From NCBI GenBank assembly GCA_964036275.1, contig CAXIWQ010000049.1:62001-126000 (forward strand): DNA of 64,000 bases. Reading direction: 5' to 3'. Every line of letters begins with the position of its first letter. Position 1 is the first letter of the stretch. Origin of the DNA: Litoditis marina (Eukaryota > Nematoda > Chromadorea > Rhabditida > Rhabditidae). A program made the position numbers and the translations under genes. The notes under the pieces are model-generated. The model was not told the origin of the DNA, ran no database searches, and saw nothing but the letters and a program-made list of their open reading frames with translations. Shown piece by piece: positions 1 through 12,530 of this stretch.

Positions 1-940
1 TTGAAATATAGTTAGAAACAGCAGAGTTATGTGTAAATCTGAAATCTTGGACCAATCGGTTGAAAATGAGCCATTTTATCGCCTTGGAAACATTGCATTC
101 AGCTGCTTTCACAATCACTTCTAGATGTGCGGAGTGTGCGAAGTGAGCTGTTGTTTTGTTTTTTGGTAGTTGGAGTAGATTAAAGTATATTGAATAAGCA
201 ATTAGGTTAATCTGTAGAGGTCCTGACTCCATAAAAAGGTTAATCGAACAAAAACAAAAATGATGTGGGCGTGAAAGGATTCGAACCCTCGGCCTACTGG
301 ACTGTAGTGCGCTGCTCTGCCGACTGAGCCAAATCGTCACAAAAGAAGAAAAAATGGACGGCGCCACACGTGCGCTGCCCGAAATCAAGATTGATCACGG
401 TTTCTGAGAGAATGCTTACTAACCAGAGTTATAACGCAGTTTATGTTCTGCAAATCAACTTAGTATTCATTGTTACGTTGAAAAAAGTTTAATAATAATT
501 GATTTGATGCTCATTATTTCCTATCTATTGATTCATTATTTCCTTCGGAAATATAGAAAATGAGGACAATTAGTATAAAAAACGATGTAAAGTGAGAGAC
601 GATTAGCTTTTGAGATTGAACTGCATGGAATATAGAAAAGGAGGACAATAACTCAAGAGGGAAATAAAAATCTAATCTCGCAATTTGCATGATCATCCTG
701 ACAGACTGATTCAAAAATATATGCTAAATCTTTTAGAAAGTCCGCTTACACTAAAAACGTATCTGAAACAAAAATCAGCTATACTGTCAGTCTATCGCAC
801 AGTCACGTGAAACATGTTAAACACAGCAGAACTCGGAAACGTGAAACGACAAAGTGCACACTTAGGCTATTAGAATGCTAACTTTACATGAATATTCAAG
901 AAACTTATAGTGTACTCTGTTCTGTTATCATTTTTGAACC
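1..940. other. Left flank, no gene seen
   Basis: AT-rich host DNA outside the Maverick. The only recognisable item is a tRNA-like relic near 264-340. The open frames here are short and show no protein signature or splice pattern. Confidence 0.6.
264..340 (-). pseudogene. tRNA-like relic (pol III A/B boxes)
   Basis: On the minus strand a D-arm-like GGCTCAGTCGG...GAGC is followed by a B box GGTTCGAATCC at normal tRNA spacing. The acceptor stem pairs over only about four bases and no clean 5-bp anticodon stem with a 7-base loop can be drawn. It is therefore more likely a tRNA pseudogene or tRNA-derived SINE head than a working tRNA. Confidence 0.5.
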
Positions 941-946
941 AATGGT
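941..946. repeat. Target-site duplication, left copy (AATGGT)
   Basis: AATGGT lies directly before the AGTAGTG terminus of the left inverted repeat. The same six bases follow the right terminus at 25400-25405. Six-base duplications are typical of Polinton/Maverick integration. Confidence 0.88.
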
Positions 947-1404
947 AGTAGTGTATGTTCCCCCAAAGTACCATGACACGCGAGCGGTCGGCAGCCGCGC
1001 GCGTCGCGGTCGGCAGCTGGCGCCCGCCTGAAGGCAGCCTGGGGGACAGCCCGCCGCTGGGGCGGCAACTACAAAGACCACAAAGACTACAAATCCGAAA
1101 CTACAAAGTTCAGACTACAAAATATTAAAATTATTCAAATGTTCTAAATGTTTTAAATATTAAATGCTCTAATATTTCAAATGTTTCAAAAGTTTCAAAT
1201 ATCCAAATGTTGCAAAAGTTCCAAATATGTTTCCAAGTATTTCGCAACACCTACCGTAATACCCCAAATTTTCAAATACTTGCCGCCAGATGCCACTTTC
1301 ATAGAACAATGGGAGAAGCTTAAGAGAACAATAGAGGTCACCAAAAACGCCACTAGGCCCAAAATACCAACACTTTAACAACGTTTGTTTAACGTCTGGC
1401 GTCT
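947..1404. repeat. Left terminal inverted repeat of the Maverick
   Basis: It is the inverse complement of 24946-25399. The block 984-1404 is nearly identical to its partner, apart from a short stretch near 1228-1242 that is missing on the right and a few substitutions. The outer 37 bases are only partly conserved. A GC-rich subterminal stretch repeats CGGTCGGCAG twice, and further in there is a run of short (A/T)-rich motifs of the type AAATGTT/AAAGTT. Confidence 0.93.
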
Positions 1405-1718
1405 AGTAGTGAGTTATACTCTCTCACTACTCTAGTGCCTAAGGACACAATTTTTTCAATCGATAACTCAGAAAGCTCACTATAGCGGCTGATGCCTACC
1501 AAGTTTATTCCGTGTCACGCGAGGGTGGCGAGAAGAACAATAGCTGGCGGTATGGATCAAAGGCACCGCAACAGACGCCATGTTCGGCAAGTTCGGTAAG
1601 AAGCCATTCCTGCTACAAGAAACTTACAAGCCGGCTGCAGGAAGATGTCTTCTGATTATTGCCCACCACCGAAACGTGCAAGGACGCGTGAATTCACGTG
1701 AGTTTTTTTCTTGTCCCC

Positions 1719-1764
1719 CTCTCTCTCTCTCTCTCTCTCGCTCTCTCTCTCTCTCGCTCTCGCT
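1719..1764. repeat. CT microsatellite
   Basis: A (CT)n run with interspersed CG steps in the first polymerase intron. The 1-kb stretch 1698-2770 otherwise holds intron-like sequence and a short direct duplication. Confidence 0.9.
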
Positions 1765-1899
1765 GGCTCCATTCTTTCCCTATCCCGTATTTTGAGGATT
1801 CCCAAAATTACATCATGCGTGCACGCCATTTCCCGCGAGTAAACGTCACGGCATATCTTTTCACTACGTTTTAAATCACAACTTTCCATTTGTCTCCTC

Positions 1900-2130
1900 G
1901 TATTTACCTTTATCCGTCTTATGTCTATCTTTTGATTCTGCCGCTCAGCGGGGTATATGTTTGTTTTCGCAAGGTCTTATGTGTAGTCAGACGTTGAAGT
2001 GTTTTTTATTTCGTTACTTTTGTGAACTAATACCGCAGAGGAGTATTTACCTTTATCCGTCTTATGTCTATCTTTTAATTCTGCCGCTCAGCGGGGTATA
2101 TTGTTTGTTTTCGCAAGGTCTTATGTGTAG
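1900..2130. repeat. Direct duplication of an 87-bp segment (1900-1986 and 2043-2130)
   Basis: The two copies, with the core CTGCCGCTCAGCGGGGTATA, are nearly identical and about 143 bp apart. CCGCTCAGCGG is itself a short palindrome. They lie within the presumed first intron of the polymerase gene. Confidence 0.85.
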
Positions 2131-5100
2131 ATGAATTTTGAGATGAATTTTGAATTGCATACCGCCATCGATTTTCATATTTTTTAATATGGTTTGTATT
2201 AAGATCCTCTCAACCGTCCACATCTCATCATGTTATTTCGCCGATTCGAGCCACAATGGTCCGCCGGTAGGTAATTGTGTATCTACCTCAAACTTGGGTA
2301 ACTAAGCAAAAATCGGGAGACAGACGTACGTATGTAGTACTGGTAGCCAGCTTTTCTGGGTTTTATTTGCGCCCAAATCATTATGTATGCGTACCGTAAC
2401 CCGAATAGAGTGGAAACTCCCGAGCTAGCAGTTTTGTAGTTATTTTGTTGAGAAATTATATTGCTTTTATAGTTATCGATCCCGTTCAGTCGATCCCGTC
2501 TCTTCTCACTCACCTTCTCTTTCCTCTCGCAGGTAAGTTTTTCGTGATTTTCCCTAAAAAAGGTTGAAGCAAATTCAAAGTTAATCATAGCGAGCCATTT
2601 CCAGCTCGCCCAATTGGTCATAGCATAGTAGCTTAGTAGCGTGTCGTTAAGGTCATCTTTGTTTACATAACGCCTTCTTGCAACACGCAACATGGTAGGG
2701 TAGCCCTCCGATAGCAACCTGAGGGACCTAACAAAAAATAAGTATACTTGTTATGATTATTTTATTTTCAGTTTTCGATCTCTTTCTCAGCCCGCCCCTG
2801 GCGCCACTCAAGCCCAGACTCGGCCCAGGTCAGTTGGAGGTTTTCAATTTCGTGATTTATGAAGATACGACAGATTTGCTTCATAAACCAGTGGCTTACA
2901 GGGCGTTGCACATGACCGGTCGTGGTTCCCCAATCCGTGTGAGCGAGCGACAGATCGATGTCGCTGGTTTGTGGAACACCCATTGCGAACTCGAAACTTA
3001 CGCGAAAAAGATCAAACATCGTGGTGACGTTCTCACTGTTGATGTTCACAACATGTCGTTTCGCGGACTGGAAACACGCAACCGAGCCCTTTGATGTCCT
3101 GATTCCTCGCCTGTTCGACCGATTCATCGTGGGTGTCTTGAATGATCAAAACTGCGATGTGAACACAACCAGTTCTGCATTAACTTCGGCATCCCGGTAT
3201 TCGCGAAGCAAACGGTGTTTTCTACTCGTTCCGAACACACAAAGTTCTCACGGGGTGGCTCTCTACAATATGATTGGGAAAATGCAGCAGTCGAACTCGG
3301 CTATATCGATTGATCAAGACTTCTCAATAGAGATGAACATCTACTTACCGTCAAACGCCGCCTACGCCGCCGCCCGATTTGCCGGAGCCTGTCGTGATGA
3401 AGAGTACTTTGATGCAGCCCTTGCTATCAAATCCCACGTACGCAACGCAGACAATTTGTGCATGGCGAGAGCAGTCGTGCTGGCACGTGCGACCGCCGAC
3501 CTGGAGCATGCAAAAACTAAACGACGACGCAGCGTAGATCGATGCACAAAGGTAAATAATACTGAATATAAAACCTTGTCATTTGAGTTGTATTCTGTAG
3601 TCCGTTTAAAAAATTGACTTTTTCTGGCTGTCCGAAATATGAAGCGTTCACCGCAAACCTGGGAACGTGCGGCCGAGCACCTGCTGAATGAGTGCGGGAT
3701 TCCGCTGAACAAACCAAGCTACGCCGCCGCTGATCTCATTGTTATTTCGGCTCAGCTACGCGACTACCACGTTTCCCTCTACACCCGGCCTCCTGGACAG
3801 CGGTGGTATTCCCTGGCGTTGCAGCAGAATCCGAACGCTCAGAAACGGTTAAACATTGCGTTCCGCAAGGATCACTACGATTTCTTTAAACCGGAAAGGA
3901 CACGGTCAACAGAACGTTTTGCCGCCACTGCTTTGAGACATATACGCGGGCTATCAACCACCGTTGCAAGCATGTGTGCTCGAAGTGCAAAAAACGCGAC
4001 TGTACCGGAGAAGCCGCCCGCCGCGTGTGCCAGGACTGCGGCGTTTCCTTCGGGACTCAGAAGTGCTACGACAACCACAAATTAGTGACGTCACGCTCTC
4101 CCGGGCTGTCTGTGACAAATTCAAGGTTGGAGATTTCATTTTTTTTTTCCATATTTAGTATTATAAATGCAAAATTTTTGGAAATTTTTCATCGGCTATT
4201 TCCAGGTGTGTCCGAAGGCGGGTTGCAACAAGTACTACTCTCTGGATAATCTCGGATCCCGCGGTCCTGTTTGCGGTGAGACCAACTGGTGCTGCAACTG
4301 TCGGCGACACGTCAAGCCACGTGGCCACAACTGCTGTTGGGCGCCCCCTACGGACAAGGAAAAACAAAAGAAGCGCGAGAAGCAAGAGAAGTTCCAGCTG
4401 ATCATATACGACTTTGAGACCGTCGTAGTGGAGAACCCCGACGTCATCGACGACTGGGCCGAGGAGCAGTATCCAAACATGGTGTGCTATGCAAAGATGT
4501 GCGAGAAGTGCGCCAACCTACCGCAGACCGTCCGTGTGAGAAGTGTGTCGTGAAGAAGGGCTGCATCAAATATGAATGCGCCAACGACGAGAAATGGAGC
4601 GTAGTGGATCGATTTCTGGACTACATTCTCACAGATCCGTCATGCAACAATGCTATTCTGATGGCTCACAACGGCTCACGCTTCGACAGTCACTTCTTTC
4701 TACGTCGCCTATTCGCTAGAGAGATCTACCCGGAGGTGGTACCAAACGGAAACCAGATCATGCTGATGACCGTCACCCCCTTGAAAGGCGAAACCTTCAA
4801 TACGCTGACCTTCAAGGATAGCTATCTCCTGATGCCACTACCACTCGCGTCGCTTCCGGAGGCCTTCGGACTGCCCAATTTGGCTAAGGGTGAATTTCCC
4901 TACCTCTACAACATGCCGTCCCATTACGGAACTGTACTGGCGGAACTCCCGGCGCCGGAATACTACTGCCCTCGCTCGAAGAACGCCAAGCGTCGCGCCG
5001 AGTTCGAGGAGTGGTACGAGGAGCACAAGAGCCACGCGTTTGATTTCGACCTGGAGTTGCAGACATATTGTGAAATGGACGTCGCAATTCTGCGTGACGC

Positions 5101-5674
5101 CGTTGCCGGATACATGTTCACCAGCATCGAACTGACGACGTGGAATCCCGTGGTGTACACTGCTGTACCTACGCATCATTCAGCATGTTTCAGGTTGGTA
5201 CTTTGCAAAAATTGAAGGGAATCGAGCTTTTAAGAATCGTAGACTATCACTACAATAAAACTTCAAAAAAACACTAAAAACTCTCTTTTCCAGCTGAAAA
5301 TGCAGTACCTGCGGGAAAACCACGTCGTATTCTACCTGAAAACGGAGTGATGGCTAACGAGCAGCAGTCGGTGATCGCTCTGAAGTACATACAATGCTGG
5401 AGGAGAACAATGGTAGGTTATTATAAAATGTGTCAATTTATATACACTGTAACTTTTACTAGTTTGAGCAATTTACAGGTATTGAGCTGCAGTACAAGCT
5501 TCGTGTGGTGAATACCAGGTTCATGCCGAAGGTAAAAGGTTGCGTGTTGATGCCTACCACGCGGAGAGCAACACCATTTACGAGATCCTTGGGTGCTTCT
5601 ACCACGGATGTAAGGAGTGCGCACACGCTGACGACCCACACCCGCTCTACAGCAAGACGTACGGTCAGGTTGGT

Positions 5675-5760
5675 ACTTTGCAAAAATATAGTACGTAGCG
5701 GGGTTCGAACTTTGATCGTGGGTATTCCGAGTCAATAACCACCACACCAATGCTAAAAAT
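5675..5760 (-). pseudogene. tRNA-like relic inside a polymerase intron
   Basis: The minus strand carries a D-arm-like TGGTGTGGTGGTTA and a B box AGTTCGAACCCC at tRNA spacing, between the donor after about 5668 and the acceptor near 5773. The cloverleaf is incomplete, so this is probably a SINE head or tRNA fragment. Confidence 0.4.
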
Positions 5761-7483
5761 CTTCTAATTGCAGGTCTACGACGAGACCCAGTCCCGAATT
5801 GCCGTTTTGGAGCGTGAAGGATACACCGTGGTGCAAGTTTGGGAGCACGAAATCGAGAAAGAGCTACTGGGAAAGTGACAATGCGCGAGTTTTTCAAGGA
5901 GTGCGTCCATCTCGAACGTCTCATCCCGCGTGACGCCTTCATGGGTGGGCGCACGCAGACCTACCAACTGCTTGCCGAGCCCGATAGGTCCAAGGGGCAA
6001 ACAATCGAGTACCTTGATTTTGCTCTCTCTATCCCTACGTGACGTCATCGGTGGCGTCGTACCCCATCGGCTATCCGGAGATCATAACATCCGATTTCGA
6101 GCTGTTCGTGGCGGGGCAACCATCACCGTACAGAGGACTGATCAAATGCGATGTCCTACCGCCACGGAATCTTCGATATCCTATCATTGGAATGCGGCAC
6201 AACGAGAAACTTGTCTACGCCAATTGTCGGACGTATGCGGAGAACGGTACCGACGGCTGCTACCACAACAATCCCTCAGAGCGGGCACTTCACGTGACTG
6301 TCTGCGACGTGGAGCTCACCTTGGCACTTCAGCATGGTACGAAGTGCTGGAGGTCTATGAAGTCTGGTCCTGGGACGAAGAGCGTTGGGAGACTGGAGGC
6401 CTCTTCAAAGAATTTACTAAGAAATTCCTGAAAATAAGCAGGAAGCTAGCGGCTGGCCACGGAGCGACATGACCGATGCTGAAAAGGTACATCTTAAACA
6501 TATTCATCGTTTTCCACGGAATCTCTGTATCTTAAACATATTCACAGTCTTTTACAGTTCTTATAATTATTAATTTCAGGAGCAGTTCGTGACCGACGTT
6601 CGGGGAAAACGTCGGAATCGAAATCGACCCCACGAAGGTGGCCAAAAATCTGCCACTCCGAACGGTCAGCAAACTGGCCCTCAACTCATCCTGGGGCAAG
6701 ACCGGGGAGCGACCGGACAAATCAATGGTCAAATTCCTCGCGCCAGACGCCGATGCCCTCGGAAAACTCATCAACCGGATTGATATTGACATCACCGGCT
6801 TTTCGTTTGTCGGTGAGACTGTAATGATCACGTACAGCTGTCGCAAGGAATACCAGCGACCGCGACAGTACACAAATGTGGCCATCGCCGCCATCACCAC
6901 CGCCACCGCACGGTGTCTGCTTTGGGGCGCACTCCATCGACTCCAGGAGCGTGCCCTGTATTGCGACACGGACTCGGTCATCTTCATCGCAGAGCCGGGA
7001 AAGGACAACCTTGACGATCTGCGTGGTGAATGGCTAGGAAAGCTCACATCGGAGGTGCCAGAAGGGTTCAAAATAGAACGGTTTGTCAGTGCCGCCCCGA
7101 AGGTGTACTCCTACAGCATGTCTAACGAGGCTGGTGAGCAGAAAACCGCCATCAAAGTCAAAGGCGTCACCCTGGATTCGGAAGCCGCGAAGAAGGTCAA
7201 CTTCGAGAAGATGGAAGAAATGGTTCGTGCCCTGGCCGCCGGAGAAGAGCAAGTCATCGTGACCACGGAAAGGGATATGATCGTCAAGAAGATGGGGACC
7301 GTAACCACCAAGACGGTCGAAAAACGGCTGCAGGCCGTTCAGAACAAGCTGCGATTTTTCCCGGACTTCACCACGCTACCGTACGGCTGTCGCTTATGGT
7401 GAGTTGCAACGAGGTGTCTTAGGCTTTAATATATGTTAATACGTTTTGTTAATTTCACTAAATTAGTCGTTTCAGAATGTCGC

Positions 7484-8069
7484 AGCAGCCCAGACAACTC
7501 CCTCTCCAGGCCATCATGCCCCACACACCAGCCTGGTACGCATACCAAACAAGGTAATTAGCAGAGTCCACTCCCTATATTCTCCCTAATTACATTTTTT
7601 CTATAACAACACGTTTCAGAACACCAACCCGCCACTCACACTACCGCACAACAATGGGAATCCGGCCTTTTCCGGACAGAATTCTATACTTCAAAGGTAT
7701 CAAACTACAAACCTATTAAAAGTTGTAAAAATCAGAAGAGTTTTATAAAAGAATACATTGATCAGTAAGAAGACATTTGCCTCAAATAGGTATTTTCTGA
7801 TGTGTTATTTCTAGAGACCAAACTACAGACTATTTTCACTAATAACACCTGTACTTCAACAATGCGTTCCAGCACAGCAAGTCCGCCACTGACACTACCA
7901 TGCCCAATGGGACCACGACCTCTTCTCAATTCATGAGGTAAATAGAAAAGCCAATTTGTTCAGTCTACCGCGAACTCATTAATTAGTTGAGAATAGAGCA
8001 CCTTGTGTCTTTACTATAAAACGCAATTTCAGATCGACACACAACACACCGATCAAGGACTGTCAATGA
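7484..8069 (+). other. Exon-like segments downstream of pPolB, proline-rich
   Basis: A start codon at 7486 opens a segment (MSQQPRQLPLQAIMPHTP) ending at a GTAATT donor. Further segments follow TTTCAG-type acceptors near 7620, 7872 and 8031. The second and third share the DNA pattern CCGCCACT(C/G)ACACTACC...CAATGGGA, and one frame of each reads PPLTLP. No single frame joins all segments cleanly. They may be alternative 3' exons of the polymerase, a small separate gene, or decayed sequence. Function unknown. Confidence 0.35.
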
Positions 8070-8231
8070 TTCTGCTGTACATATTTAAAAAAAAATAATT
8101 TGTTTTGTATACGAGTTTACCGTAATATCATGCTTCATTACACATACGCAATGTACATACTACTTACACATACTACATTAATACTCATCAAGTTATACTT
8201 ACCACAATGATACACTTATATGTACATAATA

Positions 8232-9582
8232 CTAGCCGGTCGCGCGGCTCCCGCCGCGCGCCCCGCTAGCTGGGGTGGACCCCCAGACCCCCTCTTAATT
8301 GCTTCTCGGTCTGTGGAAGTTATCTCATAGTTTTTCACTATTTCTGAGATGAAATACTAACTTTTTGATTTTTGATCTTTGGTCTTTGGTTTTCTGGTAG
8401 ATCATCAATGACACTCTTCTTATCATACCCTGAAAGTTTCAGACCTTCACGATCATTTAGAGAGCCGTAGTGAACCTCAGAAAGTTAGCTGCAATATAGC
8501 TTAAATGAAGGTCTAGGTGCGCCGTACATAGTACGGGTTTTCATTGAAACCCTAATAACTCGCGAATGGATTGATATTTTTTGGAAATTTTTTCACGATA
8601 AATTATGACTACTGCTTGTCTTCAAAAGGTCGGGAGCATAAAAAATCATATCCGGTTTGAATTTTTGACCTCCCTTAGGCAAGGTCAAAGGTCAACAACG
8701 GATGGATATTATTTTTGACCAATTATTAACAAAAGTGTTGTCTTTATTCAACAAACCCATACTATGACTACACGACCACTGTTACATTAGTTCTGGTTTT
8801 ATGCTGGAAAAACAGCCAAAAAACGTCAAAATTGACAAAAAAAATTTAACCAAGTTAGGCTCGCAACGTTTGCACCAAGTTTTGAGCATTGCTCACCAAG
8901 TGAATGTTTTTACTAATTGACGATTTTTTCTGAAAGTTGCAACCGGCCGACTTCCTTGTTTTGACTTCTAAATTTTTTTGAAACCGTCGTCACCAATCGA
9001 TAAATGGTAGTATCAAATTTTATCAGCACATACTTTTGTATCGTTGTTGTTCATTTATGTTATCAAGTTTGAGGCAAATTCATTCAGCCACTCGCTCAGA
9101 ACGCAATCGATGACGTCATCGTTTTTTCACATTATCGTTCGCCAAAAATCAATAAATCAACTTTTCCACTATCTGTCAGTTTCCATCAGGTTCTTATGTT
9201 GGGCAGCATCCACATGCAAAGTTTGAAGGAAATCATCGACAAAAAAAAGTGCGTTATTATCAATTCTAATTTTTTTTCAAACATTGCCACCAATCGATAA
9301 ATGGTACTGAGAGGTTCTGGTCGGAATATGTTGTTCACTATTGTTGTTCATTTATGTTATCAAAATTTGATGCGATTTTATTCGGCCAATCGCTCACAAT
9401 GAAATCGATGACGTCATCGTTTTTTCATATATTTGTTTACCAAAAATCAATAGATGAATATTTTTTCTGCCCTTTCACGTTTTGTACGTGGACATGTTGG
9501 GTAGCATCTATGATGAGAATTTGAAGGAAATTAAAGGCAAAAAAAGTGCGGTACACATACATTGTTATATATAGTTAGGTGA
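8232..9582 (-). mobile_element. Helitron-like non-autonomous unit A
   Basis: Read on the minus strand, the unit begins TCACCTAACTATATATAAC (9582 downward) and ends in a GC-rich hairpin (GCGCGCGGC...GCCGCGCG) followed by CTAG and then T (8235-8232). TC at the start, hairpin plus CTAG at the end, no inverted repeats and no duplicated target are Helitron hallmarks. It encodes no Rep/helicase. Inside are two related segments of about 300 bp, each with AATCGATGACGTCATCG. Confidence 0.75.
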
Positions 9583-10935
9583 CTAGCCGGTCGCGCGGCT
9601 CCGCCGCGCGCCCCGCTAGCTGGGGGTGGACCCTCCGACCCCCCTCTTGATTGCTTCTCGGTCTGTGGAAGTTATCTCATAGTTTTCACTATTTCTGAGA
9701 TCAAATACGAACTTTTTGATTTTTGATCTTTGGTCTCTGATTTTTTGGTAGATCATCAATGACACTCTTCTTATCATATCCTGAAAGTTTCAGACCTTCA
9801 CGATCATTTAGAGAGCCGTAGTGAACCTCAGAAAGTTAGCTGCAATATAGCTTAAATGGAGGTCTAGGTGCGCCGTACATAGTACGGGTTTTAATTGAAA
9901 CCCTGATAACTCGCGAATGGATTGATATTTTTTGAAATTTTTTCACGATAAATCATGACTACTGCTTGTCTTGAAAAGTTCGGAAGCAAAAAAAAATTCG
10001 ATCATGTTTGAATTTTTGACCTTCCTTAGGCAAGGTCAAAGATCAAAAACGAATGAATATTATTTTTGACCAACTATTAACAAAAGTGTTGTCTCTAGTT
10101 GGCGAACCCATACTATGGATACAATGACCAGTGTTACATTAGTTCTGGTTTTATGCTGGAAAAACAGCCAAAAAACGTCAAAATTGACGAAAAAAATTTA
10201 ACTAACTTAGGCTCGCAAGGTTTGCACCAAGTTTTGAGCATTGCTCACCAAGTGGATGTTTTTACTAATTGACGATTTTTTCTGAAAGTTGCAACCGGCC
10301 GACTTCCTTGTTTTGACTTCTAAATTTTTTTGAAACCGTCGTCACCAATCGATAAATGGTAGTATCAAGTTTTCATGGACACATATTGTTCATAGTTATT
10401 GTTCATTTATGCTATCAAGTTTTAGACAAATTCCATTCTGCCACTCGCTCAGAACGCAATCGATGACGTCATCGTTTTTCACATTATCGTTCGCCAAAAA
10501 TCAATAAATCAACGTTTTCACTATCTGTCAGTTTCTAGTAGGTTTTCATGTTGGGCAGCATCCACATGCAAAGTTTGAAGGAAATCATCGACAAAAAAAA
10601 GTGAGTCACTCTCAATTCTAAATTTTTTTCGAACAATTGCCATCAATCGATAAATGGTGCTGAGGGTTTCTAGTCGAGATATGTTGTTCACACTTGTTGT
10701 TCATTTATGTTATCAAAATTTGATGCGATTTCATTCAGCCAATCGCTTGCAATTAAATCGATGACGTCATCGTTTTTTTCATATTTTCGTTCACCAAAAA
10801 TCAATAGATCAATATTTTTTCTGCCCTTTCACGTTTGTACGTGGACATGTTGAGTAGCATCTATGATGAGAATTTGAAGAAATTAAAGGCAAAAAAAAGT
10901 GCGGCACGCCTATACGATTATATATGACTAGGTGA
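9583..10935 (-). mobile_element. Helitron-like non-autonomous unit B
   Basis: A close relative of unit A over its full length (1,353 versus 1,351 bp). On the minus strand it starts TCACCTAGTCATATATAATC and ends hairpin-CTAG at 9586-9583, where unit A begins immediately with TC. The CTAG|TC junction with no spacer is what tandem head-to-tail rolling-circle products look like. Confidence 0.75.
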
Positions 10936-12530
10936 CTAGGCCGGCTATCGCCGACCTAGCTGGGGGGTACCCCCAGACCCCCCTTGTTGGTTGTTGGTAA
11001 GTTTGTAGATGTTTATAGGTAATTTTACAAAGTTTTGTCATGTTAAGCCATGTTTCGACCTGTTTTGTAGTTTTGACGTCTTCTGGCCTTCAGAATCTGA
11101 GTCGTCGTGCATCTCACAGGTCATACTATCATCTACTATCTGTGTTCTAACTATCTAACGCATTTAGAACTATCTCCCACGTCAATATGTCACTTTTCAG
11201 TTTTGACGTCTTCTGGCCTTCAGAATCTGAGTTGTCGTTTATCTCATAGGTCATACTATTGTCCCCTATCTGTGTTCTAACTATCTAACGCATTGAGAAC
11301 TATCTCCCACGTCAATATGTCACTTTTCAGTTTTGACGTCTTCTGGCCTTCAGAATCTGAGTCGTCGTGCATCTCACAGGTCATACTATCATCTACTATC
11401 TGTGTTTTAACTATCTAACGCATTTAGAACTATCTCCCACGTCAATATGTCACTTTTCAGTTTTGACGTCTTCTGGCCTTCAGAATCTGAGTCGTCGTGC
11501 ATCTCACAGGTCATACTATCGTCTACTATCTGTGTTCCAACTATCTAACGCATTTAGAACTATCTCCCACGTCAGTATGTCACTTTTCAGTTTTGACGTC
11601 TTTTGGCCTCCAGAATCTGAGTCGTCGTGCATCTCACAGGTCATACTATTGTCTACTATCTGCTTTCTAACTAATCTAACGCATTTTAGAACTATCTCCC
11701 ACGTCAATATGTCACTTTTCAGTTTTGACGTCTTCTGGCCTTCAGAATCTGAGTCGTCGTGCAACTCACAGGTCATACTATCCTCTACTATCTGTGTTCT
11801 AACTATCTAACGCATTTAGAACTATCTTCCACGTCAATATGTCACTTTTCAGTTTTGACGTCTTCTGGCCTTCAGAATCTCAGTCCTCGTTCATCTAAGA
11901 CGTCATACTATTGTCTACTATCTATGTACTAACTATCTACGGTATTTAGAACTATCTCCGACGTCATATGTCACTTTTCATTTTTGACGTCTTCTGACCT
12001 TCAGAATCTCAGTTCTCGTTCATCTAAGACGTCATACTATCGTCTACTATCTATGTACTAACTATCTACGGCATTTAGAAGTATCTCCGACGTCAATATG
12101 TCACTTTTTAGTTTGACATCTTCTGACGTTCAGAATCGGAGATGTTGTGCATCTAAGAGGTCATGCTCTTATCTACTTTCCATGTTCTAACTATCTACAG
12201 CATTTAGAACTGTCTCTGACGTCAATATGTTAGTTTTCAACTTTGATGTCTTCTTACATTCAGAATCTGAGTCGTCGTGCATCTAAGACGTCATACTATC
12301 GTCTACTTTTCATATTAAAACTATCTGATCTGAAGCATGTAAAAGTATCTCCGACGTCAATATATTGGTTTTGATTTTTGACGTCTTCTGGTTTTCAGAA
12401 TCTAACTCTACGTATATCTGACACGTCCTAACTCTACGTATATCTGACACGTCCTACTAACACTAAATGATCATGTACCAACTATATATTACATTCCAAA
12501 CTATCTCTGACGTCGAAATTTCAATTTTAC
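10936..12530 (-). mobile_element. Third Helitron-like 3' end, with 130-bp tandem repeats
   Basis: A different hairpin (GGTCGGC...GCCGGCC on the minus strand) precedes CTAG at 10939-10936, directly abutting the TC of unit B. Upstream lies the tandem array at 11071-12530. No TC-type 5' terminus could be placed, so the left-hand limit is a guess; it may lie as far away as 14 kb. Confidence 0.5.
11071..12530. repeat. 130-bp tandem repeat, about 11 copies
   Basis: The phrase TTTTGACGTCTTCTGGCCTT recurs at 11071, 11201, 11331, 11461, 11591, 11723 and 11853, then in more diverged copies up to about 12530. Copies are most alike at the low-coordinate end and decay towards 12.5 kb. Open frames on both strands here are artefacts of the repeat. 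Confidence 0.92.

Larger units (their letters stand above)
1645..7402 (+). pseudogene. Protein-primed DNA polymerase B (pPolB), multiple frame breaks
   Basis: Replicative polymerase of Mavericks, a family B enzyme with 3'-5' exonuclease. Exon 1 (1645-1697) encodes a start followed by an NLS-like PPPKRARTR and ends at GTGAGT. Later parts show a Cys-rich segment before the exonuclease domain (about 3960-4330), Exo I IYDFET (about 4401-4421), Exo II AHNGSRFD (about 4664-4690), Exo III YCEMD (about 5065-5082), motif A split between two frames (about 6010-6035), motif B NSSWGK (about 6684-6701) and motif C YCDTDS (6959-6976). The frame ends near PYGCRLW at 7402. Worm-type introns lie at about 4126-4205, 5192-5293, 5411-5478, 5669-5773 and 6487-6580. 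The frame shifts near 3.06, 3.2, 3.9, 4.5, 5.34, 5.39, 5.87, 6.02, 6.34, 6.43 and 6.60 kb, mostly by one base at or near homopolymers. Either the gene is dead or the assembly holds indel errors. Exon links before 4 kb are uncertain. Confidence 0.9.

Noticed and set aside
2283..2717. 144-residue minus-strand frame in the left part of the Maverick
   Set aside because: It lies in the presumed polymerase intron, with no domain, no consistent splicing and no neighbour support.
11367..11810. 147-residue plus-strand open frame and its minus-strand partner
   Set aside because: They translate the 130-bp tandem repeat; the peptide repeats with the DNA and has no domain.
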